From Planctomycetota bacterium (GTDB lineage: Bacteria; Planctomycetota; Planctomycetia; Gemmatales; Gemmataceae), in NCBI GenBank assembly GCA_029777335.1, contig JAKOSN010000172.1, positions 46,776 through 110,775 on the forward strand: a DNA stretch of 64,000 bases, in the 5' to 3' direction. Position 1 is the first letter of the stretch. Each line of letters starts with the position of its first letter. Below, piece by piece: positions 17,302-26,054 of this stretch. The notes beneath the pieces are model-generated. The model made no database searches. It saw only the letters and a list, made by a program, of their open reading frames with translations, and was not told the DNA's origin. A program made the translations under genes and the position numbers.

Positions 17302-17910
17302 TCAGGCCACCGAGCGATAGAGGCGAAGTTGAGTGTCGCGTCGCTCCGACCACAGCAAGGCCAGCCCCAGGGCGATATGTCCCAGTCCGAAGGCGAACCC
17401 CATCATCGCCGTAGCCCAGGCAGGGCCAAGAAGGAGAGCAACGGCCCCCATCCCCAAAGCACCCAGGCCCAGATAGCGAATCGGTTGGGGGGCATAGACT
17501 GCCGTCGCCAGCGCCCCCTGCCCGTAGCAGAGTAGCCATACCCCCGGTAACCACAGGTGCCACCCGCGCGCAAAAAAGAATACGCTCAGAATCACCGCGA
17601 CAAAAAGCGCAGGCGCCAGGGCCTGAACTACCGCACGCGCGGGCCGTGTCCAGACCTGTTCCCCGCGCTCGCGAACGCGCAGAATCGTGCTGAATAGCGT
17701 GGCTGCCAACGACCCGATAAACACGAGCCCCCAGACCGCTCCAAACTGCCAGGGATCGTTGGGATCCAGATAGACAAAGAGGAGCGCGCCCACCCCAGCC
17801 ATTAACCCAGCCGCCAGTCCTGCCCGGGCTGTGAGAAACTGATACTGGCAGGTCCGTTCCATCAGGGTGCGAATCACCTGCAAGGTGCGGGTGGCTTGAT
17901 GGGTGTCCAT
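17302..17910 (-). CDS. Multi-pass inner-membrane protein
   Basis: A 202-aa protein with about six hydrophobic segments (for example AGLAAGLMAGVGALLFVYL, GLVFIGSLAATLFSTIL, LAPALFVAVILSVFFFA, LGALGMGAVALLLGPAWA and MGFAFGLGHIALGLALLW). No catalytic or transport motif is visible. It directly abuts a winged-helix regulator, whose target or partner it may be; this pairing is seen with many small permease-like proteins of unknown function. It lies 65 bases after the Gfo-like membrane protein gene. Confidence 0.7.
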   Translation of the reverse strand: MDTHQATRTLQVIRTLMERTCQYQFLTARAGLAAGLMAGVGALLFVYLDPNDPWQFGAVWGLVFIGSLAATLFSTILRVRERGEQVWTRPARAVVQALAPALFVAVILSVFFFARGWHLWLPGVWLLCYGQGALATAVYAPQPIRYLGLGALGMGAVALLLGPAWATAMMGFAFGLGHIALGLALLWSERRDTQLRLYRSVA

Positions 17911-17975
17911 CCTGCTTTCTCCTCAGCAAACTGGTTTATGGAACAAAGGATTCTAGACGACTCAGCGCTTCCCTG

Positions 17976-19355
17976 TCAACGTCCGACCTGAGAGTTCGCC
18001 CCAGGAGCAGAAGTTCCTCCCTTGCTTTCCCCTTGCTCCGTACGCCGGGTGATCGCTCCGAGAATCTGCAGGACCAGAAAGATGAATAAAACCGGCACAA
18101 TCAGCCACCCCAGTGCGGGGACCCAGCGTGAGAGGACTGCGAGCAGGATGGTGACCCACAACAGCCCACAGCCCACCAGTGTCATGGTTCCCTTGAAACC
18201 GACTTCCTCGGACGGTTCCTGATAGTCCAGCAGACTGGTGCGCCGACGCTCCAGGCTCCTCCGTGCCGCATCGTCCAGTTCCAGACAGCGGATTTCGGTC
18301 TGCCAGGAGAGAACCGGTGTCTCTTGCGAACCCCTCTGCTCTGCCGACACAATCGCTGTCACCCCTGTCCGACGCGAGTGGAGGAGAAGCGGGGCCTTGA
18401 TGGTGTGTTCAGAAGCGCGATCAATCGAACTCCAGGACGAGTGGCCTGGCTGGTTCGTGGCGTTCACTCCGCGCAAGCTTTGATCGACAAGCTGCGCCAA
18501 CGCGAGCCAGGGATCACAGCTCCCCCAGTATTCCTCGTACAGCTCGCCTGAAGACTCTTCCCAGGTGAGAAAGGCGGGCCCCTCCATACCCTGCGGAAAG
18601 TGCAGGTGGACCTCGGTTGCTCCGCCCTGGAATCGCAGGTTCAAACCAGCTCGACCGTGCCCAGGGAGATAGCGGATCTGAAAAAGCCGATCCTCCTCGA
18701 AACGTCCGCTCAGCAGCAACGGCTGACCAGGTTCCAGTTCTTCTCCCGCGCCCAGTGCGGAGACCTCCAGCACCTCCCCACCCAGCGCTCGCAAGATATC
18801 CCAGCACGGGAGAGCGAAACGCGCCTCGCCAGCATGAGTTACCAGTGCTTCCTGGTCAGGACTGGACCATTCGAGCACCAGTAAACGCCAGCCACGCAAG
18901 CGCGCGTCGTTGGCCAGCACCTGGGTGAGTCGCACGATGGCCGGATGAAGCGCATCGACCAGAAGCGGGAAGACCAACCGACGGGTATCCTGCTGCATCA
19001 TCGCCGCTTCGTAGGCGATATCGGGTTTGCGGTCAGCAGGGTGGACACAGAGCACATCGCGCTCGGATTGGATGGCTCGCCGCAACTGAGCGGGCCGATC
19101 TGCCTCTGCGCTGGCGACGATCACCAGTTCCACCGCTGGATCGGCCAGGATCTCCTCAACATCGCCCAGGCGACGAATCGGTGGGACTCCGTCTGTTTCG
19201 GGCAAAACGGTGCGGCCCGCGTGATACGCCAGTTGATAGCTGCCGGTGGCAACCAGTGCACGAGCCATGGCTACGCCAGCGGGGTGATCCCCCAGCAAGG
19301 CAAAAGAGGTTCTCGCGGTCGTGGGGGCGGTTACCAGGCTCGCCGTCTGCTCCAT
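17976..19355 (-). CDS. Gfo/Idh/MocA-like protein fused to C-terminal membrane helices
   Basis: A 459-aa protein. Residues 15-140 follow the Gfo/Idh Rossmann layout (FALLGDHPAGVAMARAL, VELVIVASAEADRPAQLRRAI), and 150-320 resemble the substrate domain. The dinucleotide loop reads GDHPAG rather than GxGxxG, and the EKP catalytic motif is replaced by VHPADRKP, so dehydrogenase activity is doubtful. Near the C-terminus two hydrophobic segments (about 385-435) form a hairpin-like membrane anchor, unusual for this family. It starts 48 bases after the receptor kinase gene and may belong to its operon. A sugar-nucleotide-sensing role is speculation. Confidence 0.65.
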   Translation of the reverse strand: MEQTASLVTAPTTARTSFALLGDHPAGVAMARALVATGSYQLAYHAGRTVLPETDGVPPIRRLGDVEEILADPAVELVIVASAEADRPAQLRRAIQSERDVLCVHPADRKPDIAYEAAMMQQDTRRLVFPLLVDALHPAIVRLTQVLANDARLRGWRLLVLEWSSPDQEALVTHAGEARFALPCWDILRALGGEVLEVSALGAGEELEPGQPLLLSGRFEEDRLFQIRYLPGHGRAGLNLRFQGGATEVHLHFPQGMEGPAFLTWEESSGELYEEYWGSCDPWLALAQLVDQSLRGVNATNQPGHSSWSSIDRASEHTIKAPLLLHSRRTGVTAIVSAEQRGSQETPVLSWQTEIRCLELDDAARRSLERRRTSLLDYQEPSEEVGFKGTMTLVGCGLLWVTILLAVLSRWVPALGWLIVPVLFIFLVLQILGAITRRTEQGESKGGTSAPGANSQVGR

Positions 19356-19403
19356 CGTCTCGGTACTCTGGTGAAACTCTCCGGGCCAGTCGCTGCCTAC
19401 TCA

Positions 19404-22400
19404 TCACTTAGGGGCAGAGTCACGGAGTTTCAACAGGTCTGCACCCAGTTGTCCGAGATCCGAGGGAGCAATCCCGCGAGGCGGAGGCAACTTCAGTGTC
19501 GTTAATGGCCATCGATCGGCCGTAAATGTTTCGCGAAACGGGAGATCAAGCACAGGGCGCTGGACATTGGGGGGCCCCCACAGCCGGCTCCAGGCGGGCG
19601 TGATTTCCGGTTGTTTGGGGACGTCGTTGGCTGCTGCCACCTGGAAGTGCATCCGGCGATCATAGACATCGCGTAAACTCTGCCAGAGAAGCACCCCGCG
19701 TGCAAGGCCCTTCCCGTCGTCAAGGATCATCCCCCCCTTCGCCCCTGGGAATGGTTGGACAAAAGCACAGGCACGCGACTGAACCAGGATGGGGACGGTC
19801 GCTGGGAGCAACCTGGGTACTTCCCCGAGGTGAAGCACGCTCCCTCCCCCGGCCAGGGTCGCCCGATCGAGGGAAATCTCGATGGCAGTTGGTTCGCGTT
19901 CGGGCGCGGGTTGGAGTTGCAACACATCCGATGCCGCGATCACTGCGCTCTGCTCGATCCGCACCATCCCAGCACCTTGAACACTCACTCCGGTTCGACC
20001 AGAGAGAAGCAAGGAATCCGTGATGGTGCAAACGCAGCGCTCTGCGTCTTTCTCTGTCGAGCTCTCCATCAGAATCAGTCCGCGAAACTTTTTTGGGGGC
20101 GCAAATTGTGGGCCGCGCAGATGCGCGTTGAACAACCTCACCTCTGCGTTTCGCACCTTGATGAGATACGGAGGCACCTGGGCCAGTTGAAAATCGGGAT
20201 ACTCGATCGCTCCACCGATCAGATCGAGTTTCCCATTCTCGATCTGGATCAGTGCCTCTTCCCCCGCGCTTCCTCGAGCATCAGCGGGAAGGATCAGGCG
20301 TTCGAGGACCGTTTCTTTCGGTGCTTCTCCGGGAGTGGGAACGCGCATGCGAGGCACCATTTCAAACGCCAGGACGAGATGCACCCCCTTGAGTTTGAAC
20401 GGCGTTGACGGGATCGTTTTCAATTCATCTGAGCGATGGAGATGCAGCACGACCTTCTCGGCGAGCTTGCGCGACTTGCTGATCTTCTCCAGATGCGCCC
20501 CCAGATTGGTCGTGGAGAGATCGATCCGTTCACCAGTGTAGAGTTCCTCGTTCACGGGAATGTCGGGAGCTGCTCCAGAAGTAAGCGCATCCACCGGGGT
20601 AAGAGTCGCGCGTTCGTGAGTGAGCTTTTGCCAGTGATTGCGCATCGGTGGCAGGGCTGCCAGGTGACAGCCGATGGTTCCCGAGCCAGTCAAAGCCGCA
20701 TAGCCAACAGGCGCGCCGTGTTTTGCATCGGTGCGATAATAAGTAGGGAGTCCGTCGGCGGGTTCCAGGTACGCTGCCGCGGGCCAGCGTTGCGTCACCA
20801 CTGCATCGCCCTGCGCCAGCCCCCAGCACTGACGCCAGAGCGAGTCCTGTGCCCCGCCAATGGAATCATGTGCTTGCACCAGCGTTTGCCAACCCAGATA
20901 GATGGAGTTGTGCGCCTCCCAGCGCATCCCCCCGGTTCGCGATTCGGCGGGAATCTCCAGCAGCGAGCCGCCGGGCATCTCCCCCGAGCGGGAGAGGATG
21001 GAATCGCAACAGGCAAAGTGGAACGACGGGCGCTGCAGATTGGGGGGATCTCCCGTCACCTTGATCATCCCGCGCTCTCCAACCAGAGTGGAGCGTAGCA
21101 CCTTGGCCGAGACCGTGACCTGCTCCTCACACAGGAAGTTCAGCAGCGGCTGAGCACTCCCCACCACGAGCGAATCGTTGATCAGTACCCGCGTGGTGGG
21201 TGCTTTTACATCGAGAGCGGCCAGATTGCGGCCACGGACACAACAATGATCAATCTGCACAGTCGGTTGTGGGGTGCTCCTGGCTGACGCTTCCAGCTGC
21301 ACCAGAGTGACGAGCGGTGTTTGCGGAGGACTCGCCACACTGAACACCGAGCGTCGCAACCAAACCTGCCCTCGCTCGACATGAAACAGACTCAGCGGAA
21401 TCTCTGCGAGAGCGGGGTTGCCTCGATAGACAAGCTCCACATCGTCCACGATCAGGTTTCCGGAGCGCACGGTCAGAAACGAGCGTTCTTTCCCTTGCTG
21501 ATCCCAGACGAGCAAGGGCCGAAACCCCGGAGCAGCGCGCAGCACCACCTGGGTGTTCTCGATCGTTCCCGATCCGAGCCAGAGCGGACCGTTGTCCGCG
21601 ATTTCGAGAATGATGGTGGGCGACTTCCCCTCTGCGCCACGCGGCTTTGTTTTGACGAATCCATCCAGAGCTGCCTGCAGGGAGTCGTAAGCGTGTTCTC
21701 CCTGGGGAAACCGGCTGAGCCGATACACAGGGGTGCTCGGAGGAATCGAGGGAACCTCCCACCCCCCCAGATACGCCTGGCGCAACTTGGCGCTGTCCAC
21801 CGCTGGTGCATCGGGATGCAGTGGAGTCCATGGTTCGGGGGGAGGCGTGACTTCCGGAGGCTTCCTCCCGGTCGGTCCAGTGCGCCCCGTGGCGCCAGTC
21901 GAGCCGGTAGCGCCAGTTGTTCCGGTTCGTCCGGTTCGTTCGGTCCGTCCTGTGGGACGAGCTGTTCCGCTGGCTCCAGAACTCCCCGCCGTGGTCGGAC
22001 CCGAACTCTGGGCGAACGTGGCTTCCTCTGTGGTGATTGGCGCTGGACGGTTAAGAGAACGTATAAGGGCTATTCCTCCTCCGATAAGGAGGACAATTGC
22101 CAGGAGTGCAGCGCCTGCGATCAGTCCAGCATGTGGAGCCCGCTCTCCGACTGGGAGAGAGAGTTGCAGCGGTTCGCTTTCCTGAGGTTCGTCGTGAACC
22201 ACTGTGGTGGATTCCTCGCTCTCTTCCTCCTCCGCTGCGGCTTCTTCCTCCTCCATCACTTCTTCCCGACGACGCAGGGGCTGTTTGGGAGGGAGCGCCT
22301 GGGTTTCGGGCATCTTAACCTGAGGAAGCGCCGGCTGGGTTTGATCGTAAGGAGAAACCGGCTCTGCCCCTTCATCCAGCAGGCCAATCAGGAGTTCCTG

Positions 22401-23381
22401 CTGACTGACACGGGGTTCCTCTGAGGGGGACTCCTCTTGCTCTCGAAGAAGATCGTGCAGCCCGTTCTCAACAGTCGGCGGCCTGGAAGCGGACTCTCCG
22501 AGATTCTCAGGTGGGGATTTCTTCTCCTCCTTTCCGCTCAGCGCTAACAGGAGTTCCCGGGGCGTCTGGAAACGATCTTCGGGTCGTTTGGCGAGCAACC
22601 GTTCTAGCAAACGTAACAACCTGGAGGAAACGTTGGCGTTGAATTGCCGAATGTCGGGCGGGTTCTCATCGATATGTCGGAAGATGCGCTCGGTGAGGCT
22701 CCCCTCGGCGAAGGGCGCCTTGCCCGTCAACATGTGGAAAAGCGTGCACCCCAGCGAATAGAGATCACTCCGAATGTCGGCGGCCCCGCTGTCACGCGCC
22801 TGTTCCGGCGACATGTAATCCACGGTTCCCACCGTGGTCCCGAAGCGAGTGACGCGATATTCCTCCTCATCGACCTTGCGCGCCAGGCCGAGGTCGGTCA
22901 GCTTCACAATCGGCGGATCATCCTTGGTGATCAGGAAGTTGGATGGCTTGATGTCGCGATGGACAATCCCCTGCTTGTGGGCATGGTCCAGGGCCTTGGC
23001 TGCCTGGAAGAGAAAGCTCAGAGCTTCGCGCGAACTGAGTGCCCCCTTCTGTTTCACATACTCCTGTAAATCAATCCCGTTGACGTACTCCATGACCAGG
23101 AAGTACGCACCCTGTGCTTCACCAAACTCCAGCACGCGAACAATGTTCGGGTGGATCAGTTTTTCAGCGCTACGGGCTTCGCGGCGGAACCGTTCCAGCA
23201 TGCCTGGTTTGGCCGCCATGGAGGGAGAGAGGATTTTGAGAGCCACTTCGCGTTTTGTTTCTGAGTCAATCGCCCGGTAGACCGCTCCCATTCCGCCAGT
23301 GGCGATGTGAGCAATCACCTCATACTTTCCCAGGCGCACAACGCGCGATGGCCCCCTTGTCGGCGAATCCGATGGTGGCAT
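19404..23381 (-). CDS. Receptor-like Ser/Thr protein kinase with collagen-like spacer
   Basis: A 1325-aa membrane kinase. The kinase domain (about 18-280) has the Gly loop ATGGMGAVY, Lys49, HRDIKPSN at 141-148 with catalytic Asp143, DLG (Asp163) in place of DFG, and an SPEQ motif. An acidic, Pro-rich juxtamembrane region (290-410) precedes a single membrane helix (about 419-440). Outside, a Gly-x-Thr repeat (477-507) forms a collagen-like spacer, followed by about 780 residues of beta-rich sequence (LRAAPGFRPLLVWD, VVGSAQPLLNF) that look like a right-handed parallel beta-helix. This is a planctomycete-type sensory kinase; the ligand is unknown. The Gfo-membrane gene follows by 48 bases. Confidence 0.85.
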   Translation of the reverse strand: MPPSDSPTRGPSRVVRLGKYEVIAHIATGGMGAVYRAIDSETKREVALKILSPSMAAKPGMLERFRREARSAEKLIHPNIVRVLEFGEAQGAYFLVMEYVNGIDLQEYVKQKGALSSREALSFLFQAAKALDHAHKQGIVHRDIKPSNFLITKDDPPIVKLTDLGLARKVDEEEYRVTRFGTTVGTVDYMSPEQARDSGAADIRSDLYSLGCTLFHMLTGKAPFAEGSLTERIFRHIDENPPDIRQFNANVSSRLLRLLERLLAKRPEDRFQTPRELLLALSGKEEKKSPPENLGESASRPPTVENGLHDLLREQEESPSEEPRVSQQELLIGLLDEGAEPVSPYDQTQPALPQVKMPETQALPPKQPLRRREEVMEEEEAAAEEEESEESTTVVHDEPQESEPLQLSLPVGERAPHAGLIAGAALLAIVLLIGGGIALIRSLNRPAPITTEEATFAQSSGPTTAGSSGASGTARPTGRTERTGRTGTTGATGSTGATGRTGPTGRKPPEVTPPPEPWTPLHPDAPAVDSAKLRQAYLGGWEVPSIPPSTPVYRLSRFPQGEHAYDSLQAALDGFVKTKPRGAEGKSPTIILEIADNGPLWLGSGTIENTQVVLRAAPGFRPLLVWDQQGKERSFLTVRSGNLIVDDVELVYRGNPALAEIPLSLFHVERGQVWLRRSVFSVASPPQTPLVTLVQLEASARSTPQPTVQIDHCCVRGRNLAALDVKAPTTRVLINDSLVVGSAQPLLNFLCEEQVTVSAKVLRSTLVGERGMIKVTGDPPNLQRPSFHFACCDSILSRSGEMPGGSLLEIPAESRTGGMRWEAHNSIYLGWQTLVQAHDSIGGAQDSLWRQCWGLAQGDAVVTQRWPAAAYLEPADGLPTYYRTDAKHGAPVGYAALTGSGTIGCHLAALPPMRNHWQKLTHERATLTPVDALTSGAAPDIPVNEELYTGERIDLSTTNLGAHLEKISKSRKLAEKVVLHLHRSDELKTIPSTPFKLKGVHLVLAFEMVPRMRVPTPGEAPKETVLERLILPADARGSAGEEALIQIENGKLDLIGGAIEYPDFQLAQVPPYLIKVRNAEVRLFNAHLRGPQFAPPKKFRGLILMESSTEKDAERCVCTITDSLLLSGRTGVSVQGAGMVRIEQSAVIAASDVLQLQPAPEREPTAIEISLDRATLAGGGSVLHLGEVPRLLPATVPILVQSRACAFVQPFPGAKGGMILDDGKGLARGVLLWQSLRDVYDRRMHFQVAAANDVPKQPEITPAWSRLWGPPNVQRPVLDLPFRETFTADRWPLTTLKLPPPRGIAPSDLGQLGADLLKLRDSAPK
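21861..21953 (-). repeat. 9-base-type tandem repeat coding (Gly-x-Thr)n in the kinase
   Basis: Roughly ten imperfect 9-base units encode residues 477-507 of the kinase, with Thr-Gly before a variable residue (Arg, Thr, Ala, Ser, Pro). The plus strand shows recurrent cggttcgtc/ggcgccagt-type units. Such arrays can change length by slippage in steps of three residues without breaking the frame, altering the spacer between membrane and sensor. Confidence 0.7.
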
Positions 23382-23625
23382 GGTCGGCTCGTGTTCAGTA
23401 GGACATCACTCCAGGCAAGCGCAGGAAAGAGCCATGCCGCGACTCTATCCCGGTCCTCGCTGCCGCCGGCCCCTCTCGGACTCTGTTCCTCCTGCCACTG
23501 TTCCAGGTATCCAATCATAGACTGACAGAGAAACGCTGACAAGCACCATCAGAGGATCTTTTTCATCCGCGCGAATCCCAACGCCCTCCTGGTCGTTGCT
23601 TTGAGATTGATTATCGAAAAAGTGA

Positions 23626-24348
23626 TCATTCGGCTCGCTCACTCTTTCTCCACGGGATCGCCAGAGCCGCAGCGAGTACAAGAGCCGCCGTTTCCATCCG
23701 CATAATCCGTGCTCCAAGGTCGACCGTTTCCCACCCTGCCCTCTGTGCCTGCTCGATCTCCGTGTCGGTAAATCCTCCTTCGGGTCCGACCGCAACACAC
23801 CAGCCCGGGGCATCTCCTGTTCGTCCAGGGGCGAGTCCTCCTCCCTGAGGATGCGCCACGATTCGGCGCAGGGAGGAGGATTCCCCCACCAGGGTCTCCC
23901 ATGTACACAACGGTTCAATGGTCATCAGGTTATTACGCCCGCATTGCTTCGAGGCCTCGATCACGTAACGCTGCAATTTCTCCAGGCGCGCTTCGCGGGG
24001 CGTGATCACACTTCGGGCAGTCTGCAAGGGGATAAAGGAAGTTACGCCGAGTTCGGTCAGTTTCTCGATCAGGAATTGCGTCCGATCGCCCTTCGGCAAG
24101 GGAGCAGCCACTCGTATTTCGAAGGGGAGTTCACGGTTCGGATGGTCGATGGCCAGCACTTCGAGATGCACCACGCGTTTGTGCGCTTCAAGGATCCGCG
24201 CCCGATACTCCGCACCATCGCCGTTGAACAGGGCGACTTCCTCGCCAGGACGCAGGCGACAGACGATCGCGAGGTGGTGGGCCTCCTCTCCGTGTAGCTC
24301 GATGGCACCTGCGGCGAGTGGGGAGTTGACGTAGAATCGATCGGCCAT
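23626..24348 (-). CDS. rsmE: 16S rRNA m3U1498 methyltransferase RsmE
   Basis: Methylates U1498 of 16S rRNA at N3. The 240-aa product has an N-terminal PUA-like part (RFYVNSPLAAG, HHLAIVCRLRPGEEVALFNGDG) and a SPOUT knot with PLPKGDRTQFLIEKLTELGV, EASKQCGRNNL, VGPEGGFTDTEIEQA and LGARIMRMETAAL, all hallmark RsmE segments that form the SAM site. ATG 24348 (MADRFYV) is chosen over in-frame upstream starts because the homology begins there. It is 244 bases upstream of the receptor kinase gene and diverges from the membrane/regulator operon at 24471. Confidence 0.93.
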   Translation of the reverse strand: MADRFYVNSPLAAGAIELHGEEAHHLAIVCRLRPGEEVALFNGDGAEYRARILEAHKRVVHLEVLAIDHPNRELPFEIRVAAPLPKGDRTQFLIEKLTELGVTSFIPLQTARSVITPREARLEKLQRYVIEASKQCGRNNLMTIEPLCTWETLVGESSSLRRIVAHPQGGGLAPGRTGDAPGWCVAVGPEGGFTDTEIEQAQRAGWETVDLGARIMRMETAALVLAAALAIPWRKSERAE

Positions 24349-24470
24349 GCCTGGTATACCTCGGCTCTCAGACGAGGAAGCAGCGGAAGGGACAGGGGAG
24401 GGACCATGGCCCAACCCTTGCCCCTTGGTGTGCGCTGATTCCTTCTAGTGGGATACTGGGAACCCGGGTT

Positions 24471-25172
24471 ATGTCCACATCGAACCCTCACTCGGAGAAC
24501 GCCTCACGATCGAGCCCACCCTCCGGGGTTCTCAACAACTCCCAGGGTGCGCCGCTCCCCAATTCAGATACCGAAACCCTCTTCGATGAACTCGACGCCC
24601 TCCTGCAACGCATGCTCGCCCTCCCTGTTGATAGCCCGGAGGATGTGGATCAGGACGGCAATCCACTCGGGGATGAAGTCCCGTTGATCACGGTTGCAGA
24701 GGCGGCTCCGGAACCACTCTCCCCGGAATCGAACACGACACCCGCCTGTCCAGTTTGCCCTGATGAAGACGAGGTCTTCCGATCACTCGCCGAGCGCCAG
24801 TCCGCTGAAATCCTCAAGGATTGGGATCGGGAAGCACCGAGCAACCCGGCTCCCCTGGCACCATCCACGCCCCAGGTTGTCGATCCAGGGATTCCTCCCC
24901 CTGGTCAGGGTCCCGTTGCAACCCCACCCCAGGAAACCCTCATCTCCCAGGCACCAGAGTCTCACGCAACCGATGAACCTCCCCCTCCACCGTGGCTTGT
25001 TCCTGTGGTGTGGCTCAATCTGTGCTACGATCGATCCCTGATTCCTCTGGGCCGCGCTGGGCGCTGGTTGCGGCTTGGGTTCGGTCGACATCTTCTCGGC
25101 TGGGTCGGAGCGTTGCTTCTGTTGGCGGCCTTCGCCCTGGTGGTCGGTGACTGGATGGGTTGGACCTGGTAG
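24471..25172 (+). CDS. Hypothetical Pro-rich protein with C-terminal membrane helix
   Basis: A 233-aa protein not matching a known family by eye. The first 170 residues are low-complexity, rich in Pro, Glu, Asp and Ser, with a short predicted helix TLFDELDALLQRMLALPVD (about 37-55) and another near VFRSLAERQSAEILKDW. A PPPPPW stretch leads to a C-terminal block with LVPVVWLNLCYDRSL and a hydrophobic helix HLLGWVGALLLLAAFALVVGD (about 206-227), suggesting a tail-anchored cytoplasmic protein. It heads a six-gene plus-strand run, 47 bases before the next gene. Confidence 0.6.
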   Translation: MSTSNPHSENASRSSPPSGVLNNSQGAPLPNSDTETLFDELDALLQRMLALPVDSPEDVDQDGNPLGDEVPLITVAEAAPEPLSPESNTTPACPVCPDEDEVFRSLAERQSAEILKDWDREAPSNPAPLAPSTPQVVDPGIPPPGQGPVATPPQETLISQAPESHATDEPPPPPWLVPVVWLNLCYDRSLIPLGRAGRWLRLGFGRHLLGWVGALLLLAAFALVVGDWMGWTW

Positions 25173-25219
25173 CCCCTCCCGAGTAGAATGGGAAAGAATC
25201 CTCCACCGAGAGAACCGCC

Positions 25220-25846
25220 ATGACGGACACCAGCCTCAAGAAACTAACCGATGTGACCCCGGGCAGCAAGAAACCCGGAGGCGATTCCTCCGAACGGCTT
25301 CCTCCCCCCGATTATTCGTACCTTGGCGCGCTCCTGAGCTACCTTATCCCTGGGATGGGACAGATTTACCAGGGCCGCACGGGGAAGGGAATCCTGTTCT
25401 TTGTGTGCATCTACACCATGTTCTTCTATGGCATGGCGCTGGGGAGTTGGAGCAACGTCTACCTCCCCGACACCGCCAAGGAGAATAATCCCTGGAACCT
25501 CCCCCCAGTGCTCGCTAACCTGTACAATCGTCCGCAGTTCGCCGGGCAGTTCTGGGTCGGTATTGCCGCCTGGCCGGCGGTGCTTCAGTACTCCGCTTAC
25601 GATCCGCTGAAGGAAGGCGAGGGCTTCCTGGGGACTTTTCAGCGTACCCCTGACGAGAATCGCCGCGGCCCCAATCGTCCCCACGGCCCGACCCTCAATG
25701 AACTGCAGACCAATGGCGATAAAACCTGGGATCTCGGTTGGGTGTTCACCGTGATCGCTGGTGTCCTCAACATCATGGTGATCTACGATGCGTTTGCAGG
25801 TCCGGCCTTCCGGACCCTCCCCTCTTCTGTCCGGAAGGATGCCTGA
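25220..25846 (+). CDS. DUF6677-like membrane protein
   Basis: A 208-aa protein with a Gly/Pro-poor charged N-terminus and then YLGALLSYLIPGMGQIYQGRTGKGILFFVCIYTMFFYGMAL, where PGMGQIYQG resembles the turn between the paired helices of TM2-type proteins. Further hydrophobic segments occur at QFWVGIAAWPAVLQY and WVFTVIAGVLNIMVIYDA, giving about four membrane passes. I recall this layout as a planctomycete-restricted family (DUF6677); that label is from memory. It is followed after a single base by a 64-aa membrane protein, so the two are likely co-translated and may interact. Confidence 0.65.
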   Translation: MTDTSLKKLTDVTPGSKKPGGDSSERLPPPDYSYLGALLSYLIPGMGQIYQGRTGKGILFFVCIYTMFFYGMALGSWSNVYLPDTAKENNPWNLPPVLANLYNRPQFAGQFWVGIAAWPAVLQYSAYDPLKEGEGFLGTFQRTPDENRRGPNRPHGPTLNELQTNGDKTWDLGWVFTVIAGVLNIMVIYDAFAGPAFRTLPSSVRKDA

Positions 25847-25847
25847 C

Positions 25848-26042
25848 ATGCCTGCACTCTTCGCGTTGCACTATTACTGGCACCTCCCCATCCTGATTGT
25901 GTTGATCAGCATGGTGTACAGCGCCACGCGCTACGATCAGTGGGATCTCATCATCCGGGAGGCGTTCCGCTGGGGCTTGCGCCTGACCGGGTTTCTTCTC
26001 GCCATCCTTGGTGTCCTCTATCTCGTCTCGATCTATCTGTGA
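25848..26042 (+). CDS. Small two-helix membrane protein
   Basis: A 64-aa protein with two hydrophobic segments (ALHYYWHLPILIVLISMVYSA and LTGFLLAILGVLYLVSIYL) joined by a charged loop TRYDQWDLIIREAFRW. ATG 25848 is set by GGAAGGA eight bases upstream, which itself lies in the end of the preceding gene; an in-frame ATG at 25788 would lie wholly inside that gene. Likely a partner of the membrane protein before it. Function unknown. Confidence 0.7.
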   Translation: MPALFALHYYWHLPILIVLISMVYSATRYDQWDLIIREAFRWGLRLTGFLLAILGVLYLVSIYL

Positions 26043-26054
26043 CCAGGGGGAGCC

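Noticed and set aside
21861..21953. Short repeats considered as a CRISPR-like array
   Set aside because: Units are contiguous 9-mers without spacers and code in frame for Gly-x-Thr in the kinase.
21321..22424. A 367-aa open frame on the plus strand
   Set aside because: Covers the low-complexity linker of the receptor kinase on the other strand; Arg/Cys/Ser-rich with no domain.
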